A DNA stretch of 64,000 nt from positions 1-64,000 of the forward strand of contig DATAPD010000048.1 of the NCBI GenBank assembly GCA_036265385.1, in the 5' to 3' direction. A program made the position numbers and the translations under genes. Positions 26,601 to 35,500 of the stretch are shown piece by piece. Origin of the DNA: DATAPD01 sp036265385. GTDB taxonomy: Bacteria; Acidobacteriota; Terriglobia; Terriglobales; Acidobacteriaceae. Under the pieces are notes generated by a model. The model was not told the origin of the DNA and did not search any database. It saw only the letters and a list, made by a program, of their open reading frames with translations. Every line of letters begins with the position of its first letter. Position 1 is the stretch's first letter.

Positions 26601-29600
26601 TCACGCTTCGGCACGCAGTTCATCCGTGAATCGACACTCGATCGCGAGGACGAGCTAGCCCACATCTTCGCAGACGCTCTTGAGCGCGCAAGAAAACTGT
26701 ACGGGGGTGCACCAAAGAAAGCCACTGAGCCTGTCGTGATCACCGGTGCAGCGTTGGGGCTGCCCGGTACAGAACACATCTTCGATGACGCAAACATCAG
26801 TCGAATCTTGCGCGGCGATCAATTTATCGATGCCATTCCAACTGAACTTCGTGGTGCGATGCTTGATAAACACATCACTCGTCTCGTCAAGAGCAAAGAT
26901 GGCGGCGGAGAATTCGAAACCATCAACAATCTCGCCGACGTTATCAAACTCGCGGGCCGTGGCCGAAGCTTCGATTTGGAAGCCGAGTTTGGTGTGAGTA
27001 CGGAGCGCGTGCTGGCTCTCGATCGTGTGACGCGACTGGCCATCGCCGCCGGAATTGATGCATTGCGCGATGCCGGCATTCCGCTGGCGATGCGATACAA
27101 GAAAACAAGCAAGGGCACAAAACTACCGGATCGTTGGGTATTACCGGATGCGTTGCGTGACGACACCGGTGTGATCTTCGCGTCAGCGTTTCCCGGGTAT
27201 AACTCTTTCGCGGAAGAGATGCGGCACTACTACACGGACCGAGCGCATCGTGAACAGATTACTGTGCTCGAAGAGTTGCTTTTCCGCAGTGCTCAATCGA
27301 ATGGCCATCAATCTGTTGTAAGAGAAGAACTGGAACGTCGAATCACAGAGTTACGCACCGCAATCGACAAAGATCCCTACGTGTTTGATCGGAGGTTCCT
27401 GTTCCGCACCTTGGCAATGGGGCACTCGCAATTCGCCGAATTTATTGGAGCTCGTGGGCCAAATACACAGATTAACGCAGCCTGTGCTAGCACGACGCAA
27501 GCGGTGGGACTGGCCGAGGATTGGATTCGTGAGGGACGCTGCCGACGCGTAGTGATCGTGTCGGCCGATGATGTTACTTCCGACGAAATGATGGGCTGGT
27601 TCGGTGCCGGGTTCCTCGCAACCGGTGCCGCGGCAACGGATGAGGTTGTCGAAGATGCCGCTATCCCATTCGACCGACGCCGTCACGGAATGATTATTGG
27701 AATGGGCGCGGCTGCAATCGTGGTGGAGAGCGGGGAAGCTATTCGAGAGAGAGGCATCCGCCCGATCTGCGAAGTTCTCAGCGCGGTCACTGCTAACAGC
27801 GCATTCCACGGCACTCGCTTGGATGTCCAACATATCGGACAGATGATGGAAGATCTTATCGCCAAGGCTGAGACTCGCCACGGCATAGCGCGACAAGAGA
27901 TCGCAGCACGTACGGTTTTTGTTTCTCATGAAACCTACACACCTGCACGTGGCGGAAGCGCGTCCGCGGAAATCTTTGCGCTCCGTCGGGTGTTTGGCGA
28001 TGTTGCTGACCGTATCGTGATTGCCAACACGAAAGGATTTACCGGTCACGCCATGGCGACTGGGATCGAAGACGTTGTCGCGATCAAGTCTCTTGAGACC
28101 GGATGTGTCCCGCCCGTAGCTAACTTCAAAGAAGTCGATCCAGAACTGGGTGCCTTGAACCTTTCCAAAGGAGGAAGCTATCCGATCGAGTATGCATTGC
28201 GACTTGGTGCCGGCTTCGGTTCACAGATCAGCATGACACTCTGCCGATGGACGCCTTCTCCAGACCACGTTCATGCGAAAGCAGATTCACTCGGCTATGC
28301 CTATCGGATTGAAGACCAAACGACGTGGAATGGTTGGTTAAGTCGCGTCAGTGGGCACGAAGATGCCGGGTTGGAAGTAATTCATCGCACTCTGCGTGTC
28401 CGAGATCAAGCAGCAAGGCGCGTAGAACCGGCTCAGGTCAGCGTTGCTCCCGTGACGGTTCGGATAAAGGCGGAAGAGGTTGCTGAGGCAGACCTCAAAG
28501 CCAAGCCCATTGAGAAAAAGCCAGAGGCGAGTCGTGAGGTTCCTGCCGCTGACTCCGCTGCCCTGCTTACTGTCAAACCATCAAAGCAAGACGATTCGGT
28601 CAAGGACAGAATTCTGGCGCTCGTCGCAGATAAGACCGGTTATCCCGTCGATATGCTCGATTTGGATCTTGATCTTGAAGCAGACCTTGGTGTGGACACG
28701 GTCAAGCAAGCGGAGGTGTTCGCGTCGGTTCGAGAAGCGTATGGAATTCCACGCGATGATCAGATCAAGCTTCGGGAATTTCCGACTCTGGCTCATGTGA
28801 TCCGATTCGTGCGTGAGCGACGGCCGGATCTACAGGAATCTGCAAAACCACAATCGCAGACGCAAGACTCGGTGTCGTCCAAGCAAACGACAAACGCGCC
28901 ACTGACTTCACCACTTCCATCGGTGGACGACACTGTCAAGGAGCGCGTGCTCGCGTTGGTGGTTGAGAAGACCGGTTATCCGAAGGACATGCTCGATCTT
29001 GACCTGGATCTCGAGGCTGACCTCGGCGTCGATACCGTCAAGCAAGCCGAGATGTTTGCAGCTATTCGTGAACTGTACAACATCCCGCGAGACGAGAATC
29101 GAAAGTTGCGCGATTATCCGACCCTTGCGCACGTGATCCGATTTGTATTTGAGAAACGGCCAGATTTAGTGACCCACGCTTCATCGATTTCAGTCGCAGA
29201 GACTCAGATCTCGAAGCCGCAGCCTGAAGTGGAACCTCGATCTATTGAGACTGTGATTCCAGAGCTCGTTGTATCTGACATCCGGGACGCCGTGAAAGAT
29301 CGAGTTCTCAACCTCGTTGTCGAAAAAACTGGCTATCCGAAAGACATGTTGGATTTGGATCTTGATCTCGAAGCTGATCTCGGGATTGACACAGTTAAGC
29401 AGGCAGAGATGTTCGCCGCGATCAGGGAGATCTACTCCATACCTCGCGATGAAAATCGCAAGTTGCGCGATTACCCGACGCTGGCCCATGTCATCCGGTT
29501 CGTGTTCGAAAAGCGACCTGATTTGGAAGAAGTGAATCGAGCACCGGTGAGCGTAACAGTAGAGAAGCCAGCAGTTACACCGACTATTGTTTCTGAATCT

Positions 29601-32495
29601 CAGACTACAGTTGATCGAACAGTTGCTGACGATGGAATGGAACAGAAAGTTCTCGAAATCGTTGCCGAGAAGACTGGCTATCCAAAAGATATGCTGGACC
29701 TCGATCTAGATCTCGAAGCCGATCTCGGGATCGATACCGTGAAACAGGCCGAGATGTTTGCTTCTGTGCGTGCGGCATTCAATATCCCGCGCGACGGGGA
29801 TCTAAAGTTGCGCGATTTCCCTACGCTTGCGCATGTCATAAAATTCGCTCGTGATCGGCGGCCAATCGCTGCAGCAACCCTGTCGACTGCCGCTACCGTA
29901 ATGAATACGCCCATCGAAATTAGAAAGGCACCGTCCGCATCCGCCATTCCGATTGCATCTTTCGAGGCGGCAAATCGTATACCGCGCCGAGTCCCCTTTC
30001 CAGGGCTGCGACCACCGCTTGCGATGTGCAAGGGAACCGGAGTGACTCTTGAAGCGGGACAACGCGTCGTGATCATGCCGGACAAGGGGGGTGTCGCGGA
30101 TTCTCTTGCCAGCGAATTAAAGAAAAAGGGAGTGGAAGTTCTCCGACTTGAGAATTTGCGAGATGCTGACTCACTCAAGAAGCAACTCGATGGCTGGCTC
30201 TCATCGGGACCCATACACGGCGTTTATTGGCTACCCGCTCTGGATACTGAAAAGCTGATTGTTGAAATGAATTTCGCAGAATGGAAAGCTGCGTTATGGA
30301 TTCGCGTCAAAGCGCTTTATACCGTGATGCGTTCTCTGTATCAGCAGATCGCTGCGACTGGCACATTCTTGGTGTCTGCGACACGTCTCGGCGGTCAACA
30401 TGGCTACGATTCGAAGGGGGCGGTTTCTCCACTCGGCGGCTCGGTCGTAGGTTTCACTAAAACGTACAAGCGAGAGCGTGTAGATGCTCTGGCGAAAGCG
30501 GTAGATTTCGAGGTCGGCAGCAATCCAAGTGAAATCGCCAGGGCCTTGGTAAACGAAACACTACGCGATCCCGGTGCCGTCGAGATCGGATACCGAAACG
30601 ATTTGCGATGGACCGTTGGTCTGGAGGAGCAATCAGCCGATGACGGCCAGCCCGGACTTCACTTCGACCAGAATACAGTCTTCGTTGTGACGGGGGCTGC
30701 TGGAAGCATCGTCTCAGCCATCACGTCCGATTTAGCCTCCGCTTCTGGGGGCAAGTTCTACCTGCTTGATCTGGTTCCCGAACCGGATCCCGACAATCCT
30801 GACCTGAAACGCTTTACAAGCGACAAGGAAAATCTAAAGCGCGACCTGTTCGCCCGTATCCAGGCAAGGGGTGAACGCGCGACGCCTGTATTGGTCGAAA
30901 AAGAACTCGCCGCGCTGGAACGCGCCCATGCCGCGATGTCTGCGATCGATGCGGTTCGAAGCGCTGACGGGACTGCTCATTATTTTAGTGTAAACCTGAC
31001 GGACTTCGAATCTGTCGCAAAAGTCATCGACCAGGTTCGCAAGAAAGAAGGTCGCATTGATGTTCTGCTTCATGCCGCGGGGATCGAGCGCAGTCATTTC
31101 CTCCCAGACAAGGATCCGCGTGAGTTCGACCTTGTCTTCGATGTGAAGAGCGATGGGTGGTTCAATCTACTCAAATCGATTGGCGACATGCCTCTCGGCG
31201 CAACAATCGCGTTCAGTTCGATCGCTGGACGCTTTGGCAACGCTGGACAAGCTGACTACAGTTCTGCGAACGACTTGTTGTGCAAGATCACATCGAGCTT
31301 GCGCATTACTCACCCTGCCACTCGCGGTATTGCCATCGACTGGACTGCGTGGGGTGGAATTGGGATGGCGACTCGTGGCTCAATTCCGAAAATGATGGAA
31401 CTGGCAGGAATTGACATGCTGTCTCCGTACGCAGGTATCCCTCTGATCCGTCGCGAACTCACTACTGGCGGAACACGCGGCGAAATCGTCATTGGTGAGC
31501 GACTTGGCGCGATGCTGGATGAATGGGATCCGAATGGTGGTTTGGATCCAGCAATCGCCTCACGCGAGGACGATCACCGTCACGGTCCCATGATTGAAAG
31601 CGTCAGCGCGATGACTATCAATCGTGGGCTCACCGTGAATGTCACACTCGATCCCAAGGTTCAGCCATTCCTTTTCGATCACAAGATTGATGGCGTACCA
31701 GTACTTCCCGGCGTCATGGGGATTGAGGCGTTCGCCGAGGCCGCACGAAGTGTCCTTCCAGGTTGGAACATCGAATGCCTCGAGAGTATCGAGTTTCTCG
31801 CTCCCTTCAAATGTTTTCGAGACGAACCGCGAACTCTGACGGTGGAAATGGAATTGAGTTCCGACAAGGACGCTGGAGTTGTCGCAAGTTGCCGACTTAT
31901 AGGTCGGCGGACGCTGCCGAATCAATCTGAACCGCAGAGCACTACTCACTTTACTGGGCGCGTGCGAATGGAGAAGGGCAAGGTAACCACAACAACAGGA
32001 TCGCCCTTCAGAGTGCCTGAAGGTCCTGCAATCGAGGCAACGGATATCTACCGTCTTTATTTTCATGGCCCCGCATACCAGGTTCTGAAGCGAGCCTGGT
32101 GGGACGGAACTCAGATTGTTGGTCTGATGAATGCCAACTTGCCTACAAACCATCAGCCTGCTGATCGGCCGTTAACCATAGCGCCTCGACTGATCGAATT
32201 GTGTTTCCAGGCTGCTGGGCTTTGGGAAATGGGAATACAAGGCCGAATGGGACTTCCGCGTCACATCGATCGGGTGAGAGTGATTCACAATCCTGAATCT
32301 GTCATTGATCCACTCTATGCATTGATTACGCCGAATACGCAGCGGCAGACATTTAATGCTCGAGTCGTCGATGCAAAGGGAACGGTCTATCTGATTATGG
32401 ATGGCTATCAAACGATTGCATTATCAGAAGCAATTAATCCCGAACGACTGAAAGCACTGCAAGCCATGATGTCGTCACACCCTGTGGCGGCGTGA
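23652..32495 (+). CDS. Giant iterative PUFA/PKS-like lipid synthase, KS-AT-KS-ACP4-KR-DH
   Basis: The product has 2947 residues. Domains in order are as follows. KS1, about 5-465: Cys217, His351, His391. AT, about 611-930: Ser713 in GHSLGE; HAFH at 815-818, the malonyl-type motif. KS2-like, about 1027-1535: Cys1278 in NAACAST, His1426, His1466. Four ACPs, about 1650-2065. KR, about 2345-2620: Ser2523 and Tyr2536. A hot-dog DH-like C-terminus has His2677 in H-x3-G-x4-P. The layout follows PfaA of PUFA synthases with an added KS2. No enoyl reductase, thioesterase or condensation domain is present, so a polyene or hydroxy/unsaturated long chain released by another enzyme is expected. In all four ACPs the modified Ser is Thr. 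Carboxylase and PPTase genes follow at once. Confidence 0.9.
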   Translation: MENTAHRAIAIVGVGAVLPDAPNVTTFWDNIKTGRYSITDVSPDRWDPQLYYDADPSAPDKTYSKIGGWVRESKWDPIAWRLPIPPRVAEAMDGSQKWGIACTRDALEDYGFPKRPLNLDRTAVILGNAMGGEHHYFTILRLYFPEYAKELEHSASFASLPESVRHRITHELHDRMGATLPEVTEDTMPGELSNCIAGRIANIFNFHGPNYVVDAACASAMAAISAAAEGLIENDFDVAVTGGIDRNMGASTFIKFSKIGALSASGTRPYAEGADGFVMGEGAAIFLLKRLADAERDHDKIYAVLRGMGGSSDGKGKGITAPNPIGQKFAIERAWQNAGLSPATAGLIEGHGTSTRVGDVVEVQSITDVLASFNLPHASVALGSVKSNIGHLKGAAGAAGLLKAVLALREQVLPPSVHCERRNPDIDFAHSPLYVNTELRPWTVPADSTRRAGLSAFGFGGTNFHAVLEEYIPGKINGNGKKTIAVSQVPSTPETTAPVVRVAPSLPVASATDFLKAPLRGALVVGAPDKLVLQKRLTAIQEAAAQGKAPEPSAPAESDLRAAERIAIDFVDATDLADKSGKALKALAADLPAMWKALRAQGIYRGRGVAPKVAFLYTGQGSQYVNMLRPLLTNEPIVAETFAEADRIMTPLLGKPLTNFIFVNGADEKAVTKAEDDLRQTAITQPAVLATDESLTRLLAAYGIRPDMTMGHSLGEYGALVASGAMPFHDALEAVSARGRGMTAVAMKDNGKMAAVFAPIAEIERILKTVDGYVVIANINSNTQGVIGGASKAVEQAMELFLKAGYDAVALPVSHAFHTSIVAGAGEPLRKELERLDLQSPQIPIVANVDGEFYPMGTDVVPKMLDLLTRQVAAPVQFIKGLRTLYAAGARIFVEVGPKKALQGFAEDVLGESGDVVSLFTNHPKTGDIPSFNQALCALYAAGLGRGIPDASRSLQETVQTAIKSEPIQNDKIVAATSKPMSSSRFGTQFIRESTLDREDELAHIFADALERARKLYGGAPKKATEPVVITGAALGLPGTEHIFDDANISRILRGDQFIDAIPTELRGAMLDKHITRLVKSKDGGGEFETINNLADVIKLAGRGRSFDLEAEFGVSTERVLALDRVTRLAIAAGIDALRDAGIPLAMRYKKTSKGTKLPDRWVLPDALRDDTGVIFASAFPGYNSFAEEMRHYYTDRAHREQITVLEELLFRSAQSNGHQSVVREELERRITELRTAIDKDPYVFDRRFLFRTLAMGHSQFAEFIGARGPNTQINAACASTTQAVGLAEDWIREGRCRRVVIVSADDVTSDEMMGWFGAGFLATGAAATDEVVEDAAIPFDRRRHGMIIGMGAAAIVVESGEAIRERGIRPICEVLSAVTANSAFHGTRLDVQHIGQMMEDLIAKAETRHGIARQEIAARTVFVSHETYTPARGGSASAEIFALRRVFGDVADRIVIANTKGFTGHAMATGIEDVVAIKSLETGCVPPVANFKEVDPELGALNLSKGGSYPIEYALRLGAGFGSQISMTLCRWTPSPDHVHAKADSLGYAYRIEDQTTWNGWLSRVSGHEDAGLEVIHRTLRVRDQAARRVEPAQVSVAPVTVRIKAEEVAEADLKAKPIEKKPEASREVPAADSAALLTVKPSKQDDSVKDRILALVADKTGYPVDMLDLDLDLEADLGVDTVKQAEVFASVREAYGIPRDDQIKLREFPTLAHVIRFVRERRPDLQESAKPQSQTQDSVSSKQTTNAPLTSPLPSVDDTVKERVLALVVEKTGYPKDMLDLDLDLEADLGVDTVKQAEMFAAIRELYNIPRDENRKLRDYPTLAHVIRFVFEKRPDLVTHASSISVAETQISKPQPEVEPRSIETVIPELVVSDIRDAVKDRVLNLVVEKTGYPKDMLDLDLDLEADLGIDTVKQAEMFAAIREIYSIPRDENRKLRDYPTLAHVIRFVFEKRPDLEEVNRAPVSVTVEKPAVTPTIVSESQTTVDRTVADDGMEQKVLEIVAEKTGYPKDMLDLDLDLEADLGIDTVKQAEMFASVRAAFNIPRDGDLKLRDFPTLAHVIKFARDRRPIAAATLSTAATVMNTPIEIRKAPSASAIPIASFEAANRIPRRVPFPGLRPPLAMCKGTGVTLEAGQRVVIMPDKGGVADSLASELKKKGVEVLRLENLRDADSLKKQLDGWLSSGPIHGVYWLPALDTEKLIVEMNFAEWKAALWIRVKALYTVMRSLYQQIAATGTFLVSATRLGGQHGYDSKGAVSPLGGSVVGFTKTYKRERVDALAKAVDFEVGSNPSEIARALVNETLRDPGAVEIGYRNDLRWTVGLEEQSADDGQPGLHFDQNTVFVVTGAAGSIVSAITSDLASASGGKFYLLDLVPEPDPDNPDLKRFTSDKENLKRDLFARIQARGERATPVLVEKELAALERAHAAMSAIDAVRSADGTAHYFSVNLTDFESVAKVIDQVRKKEGRIDVLLHAAGIERSHFLPDKDPREFDLVFDVKSDGWFNLLKSIGDMPLGATIAFSSIAGRFGNAGQADYSSANDLLCKITSSLRITHPATRGIAIDWTAWGGIGMATRGSIPKMMELAGIDMLSPYAGIPLIRRELTTGGTRGEIVIGERLGAMLDEWDPNGGLDPAIASREDDHRHGPMIESVSAMTINRGLTVNVTLDPKVQPFLFDHKIDGVPVLPGVMGIEAFAEAARSVLPGWNIECLESIEFLAPFKCFRDEPRTLTVEMELSSDKDAGVVASCRLIGRRTLPNQSEPQSTTHFTGRVRMEKGKVTTTTGSPFRVPEGPAIEATDIYRLYFHGPAYQVLKRAWWDGTQIVGLMNANLPTNHQPADRPLTIAPRLIELCFQAAGLWEMGIQGRMGLPRHIDRVRVIHNPESVIDPLYALITPNTQRQTFNARVVDAKGTVYLIMDGYQTIALSEAINPERLKALQAMMSSHPVAA
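28590..29865 (+). repeat. Four tandem acyl carrier protein domains within the synthase
   Basis: Four near-identical ~75-residue domains are separated by Pro/Thr/Gln-rich linkers. Each has KTGYP..MLDLDLDLEADLG[VI]DTVKQAE, then IPRD, then LAHVI[RK]F. The residues at the phosphopantetheine position are Thr1683, Thr1795, Thr1914 and Thr2029 (codons ACG, ACC, ACA, ACC). The spacing is 112-119 residues. The DNA copies have diverged at synonymous sites, so the duplications are not recent. Confidence 0.9.
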
Positions 32496-32527
32496 ACCTC
32501 GTAACGGTCTCCTGAGAGGAGAGCTCT

Positions 32528-35500
32528 ATGCAGGCTGATTTTCAACGCATCGCGATTGTGAATCGTGGCGATGCTGCGATGCGCTTCATACATGCTGTGC
32601 GCGAATTCAACCACGAAAATGGCACGTCTATTCGCACGATTGCGCTCTACACGGAACCCGACAGTCTTTCCAGCTTTGTGCGTGAGGCGGATGAGTCGGT
32701 TCTGCTCGGGCCCGCACAGTTCGAAGACCGAGTGACGCATCATCTGCGAAGCACATACCTGGATTATGAGCGCCTGGAGAACGCGCTGACATCGGTGCGC
32801 GCCGACGCAGTCTGGGTGGGATGGGGATTCGTAGCTGAACATGCGCAGTTTGCGGATCTCTGCCGTGAGTTGGAGATTGTATTCATCGGCCCTGGCAGTG
32901 ATGTCATGCGGCGCCTGGGAGACAAGATTACTTCCAAACAGCTCGCGGAAGCTGCGGGTATTCCAGTGGTGCCTTGGAGTCGCGGCGCGGTCGAAACAGT
33001 TGTAGAGGCGCGCCATTACGCAGAACAGTTGGGATATCCGTTGTTGATCAAAGCGACGGCCGGAGTGGGCGGGTATGGCATCCGTCGAGTGGATTCAGCG
33101 AGCGATTTTTTGGAGGCATTCGAATCGACCCGCGACGAAGCATTTCGGGCATTTGGCAATCCTACCGTTTTTATGGAGCAGTTGCTTCAAGACGTTCGTC
33201 AAGTAGAAGTCCAAATCATTGCTGACCTGTACGGCACCACATGGGCCGCCGCTGTGTCCGATAGCACAATCCGATCTCCTCAAGAAAAAGTACTTGAGGA
33301 ATCGCCATCACCTGTTCTGGGTTCAGAAGAGGAGCAGGAAGTCCGCAAGTTTGCAGTGCAATTAAGCAAGGAAGCTGGCTATCTCAGCGCGGGGACAGTG
33401 GAATTTCTGTACCAACCCGCAAACCGCCAGTTTTCTTTCATCGAAATAAATCCGCGATTGCAGATGGAACACCCAGTCGTAGAGTGCGTGTCTGGAATCG
33501 ATCTGATGAAATTGCAGATCCACATCGCACGCGGAGGTCGCCTAGCCCCAGAGCCATGTGGTGTCCGCGGACACGCGATTGGAGTGCGCCTAACTGCCGA
33601 GCACTTGAACCACGATTTCGGACACACCTCAAAGGTTTTGGAGCATCTCCGTCTTACCTCCGGCCCTGGTGTTCGAATTGATACTGCTGTCGCGGAAGGA
33701 GAATCACTCCCAGTTGATTTTGATCCGACCATTGCCAGCATCGTCGCGTATGGCGAGACTCGATCCGAAGCCTTCGCCCGAATGCAACGAGTGCTTCGGG
33801 ACAGCGTCGTCACCGTTAGTGGCGGAACGAGTAACAAATCATTTCTTCTGGATATGATAAGTCGTCCGGAAGTGCGGAACGGAACCGCGAATGTTGATTG
33901 GTTGGATGGTTTCGCAGCATCTCGCAAACAACTTCCCGATTACGCCGATGTGGCGATTGTGGCAGCTGCGATCGAAGTGTACGAGGCGGAGCTAAAGACT
34001 GAGCAAACGGAGTTCTATATAGCTGCCGGGCGCGGAAGGCCGCAAGTACGAAGCGAAATTGGCCGGACAATTTCACTTCGCTATCGTAGCAACGTTTACA
34101 CCTCTCGCGTTAGTCGCCTCGGAGCTTGCTTGTACCGAGCGGAAACAGAGGGTTCATGTACGGAAGTTCAAATTGAGCGGGTTGGACCTTGCGAATACTG
34201 GTTAACTAGTCCAGACCGGCGTTTTCACATCGTCTCCTCAAACCGACAATTGGAATATCACCTCGAGGTTAACGGAGTATCGCATTGCATTCGGCGTGAC
34301 GATGGAGGACTAGTCCGTGCGACGGCACCTGCCGTCGTGGTGTCCATAGCGATACAAGCAGGCGACCCGGTTCGTGTAAACGACAAGCTTGTGGTGCTGG
34401 AAGCCATGAAGATGGAGATGGATATCACCGCTCCATTTGCCGGGCGTGTCCGACGCGTCTTCTGCATTCCGAACGTGCAAGTTGATCATGGAACTCCGCT
34501 GCTGCAAATCGATCCGAGTACATCAGAGCCCGGTATTGAGAGTGCTGAACGCGTGGCTCTCAAATACTCGATGAAATCGGACAAATCTAACTGTGTACCG
34601 CTCTCTCGTTGCCGGCAAGGGTTGAGAGATCTTCGCCAACTGATGCTCGGGTTTGACTTGGAACCTAAAGACACGGCCAAGCTGATGAATGATTGGATTC
34701 GCAGCTGCCCGGCGGAGAACGAAAGCCTCCGCCATGAAGAGGATGAAATCCTGGGCATTTTCGCCGATGTCTGTTTGCTGTTCCAGCATGAGCCACAGTT
34801 GGATGACGTGGTTGGAGCCGAGGCACCCAGCTCAGAAACATATCTTTTTTCGTACTTGCGCAATGTGGAGAGCAATGGCGAAGGACTCCCGTCGATTTTT
34901 GCAGAGTCAGTGTTGAGGGCATTAGCTCATTACGGCATCAAGAGCCTCGAACACACTCCCAAATTGGATGAGGCCCTACTCTGGATTTACAAGTCACACC
35001 AGCGAGCGTCGAAAGTGGCTCCGCTCATCTCCGACCTACTCGATCGCCGCCTGCGTGACGTGGAGATATCCGCGCCGTGTGCCGACGAGAAACTCCGAAC
35101 GCTGCTCGAACGGATAAGTTCAATCACTCTGGAAAGCTTCCCGGCCGTCAGCGATCTGGCGCGCGAAGTACGATACCGCTACTTCGAACACGTGCAGTTC
35201 GAGGAAACACGACGGCGTGTGTATGCGGAAATGGAAGCCCACCTCGCGCATTTGGAGGCTGATCCCGGATCGGCAGACCGCCGTGAACGGATGCGAGCCT
35301 TAGTGGATTGTCCTCAGCCGATGGTCAGCCTTTTTGCCGGCCGGTTTTCCTCCGCATCGCAAGAGCTGCGTCTCTTGATGTTGGAAGTTCTTGCGTTGCG
35401 TTATTACCGGATTCGTCTACTGACGAATCTCTCCTGTTCCGAGCAAAAGGGAACCAGCTATGCATCGGCGGAATACGAGCACGAAAGCAAGAACATTCAC

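Noticed and set aside
28590..29865. Tandem DNA repeats read as a CRISPR-like or recombination array
   Set aside because: The units encode four in-frame ACP domains with synonymous divergence and linkers of unequal length.
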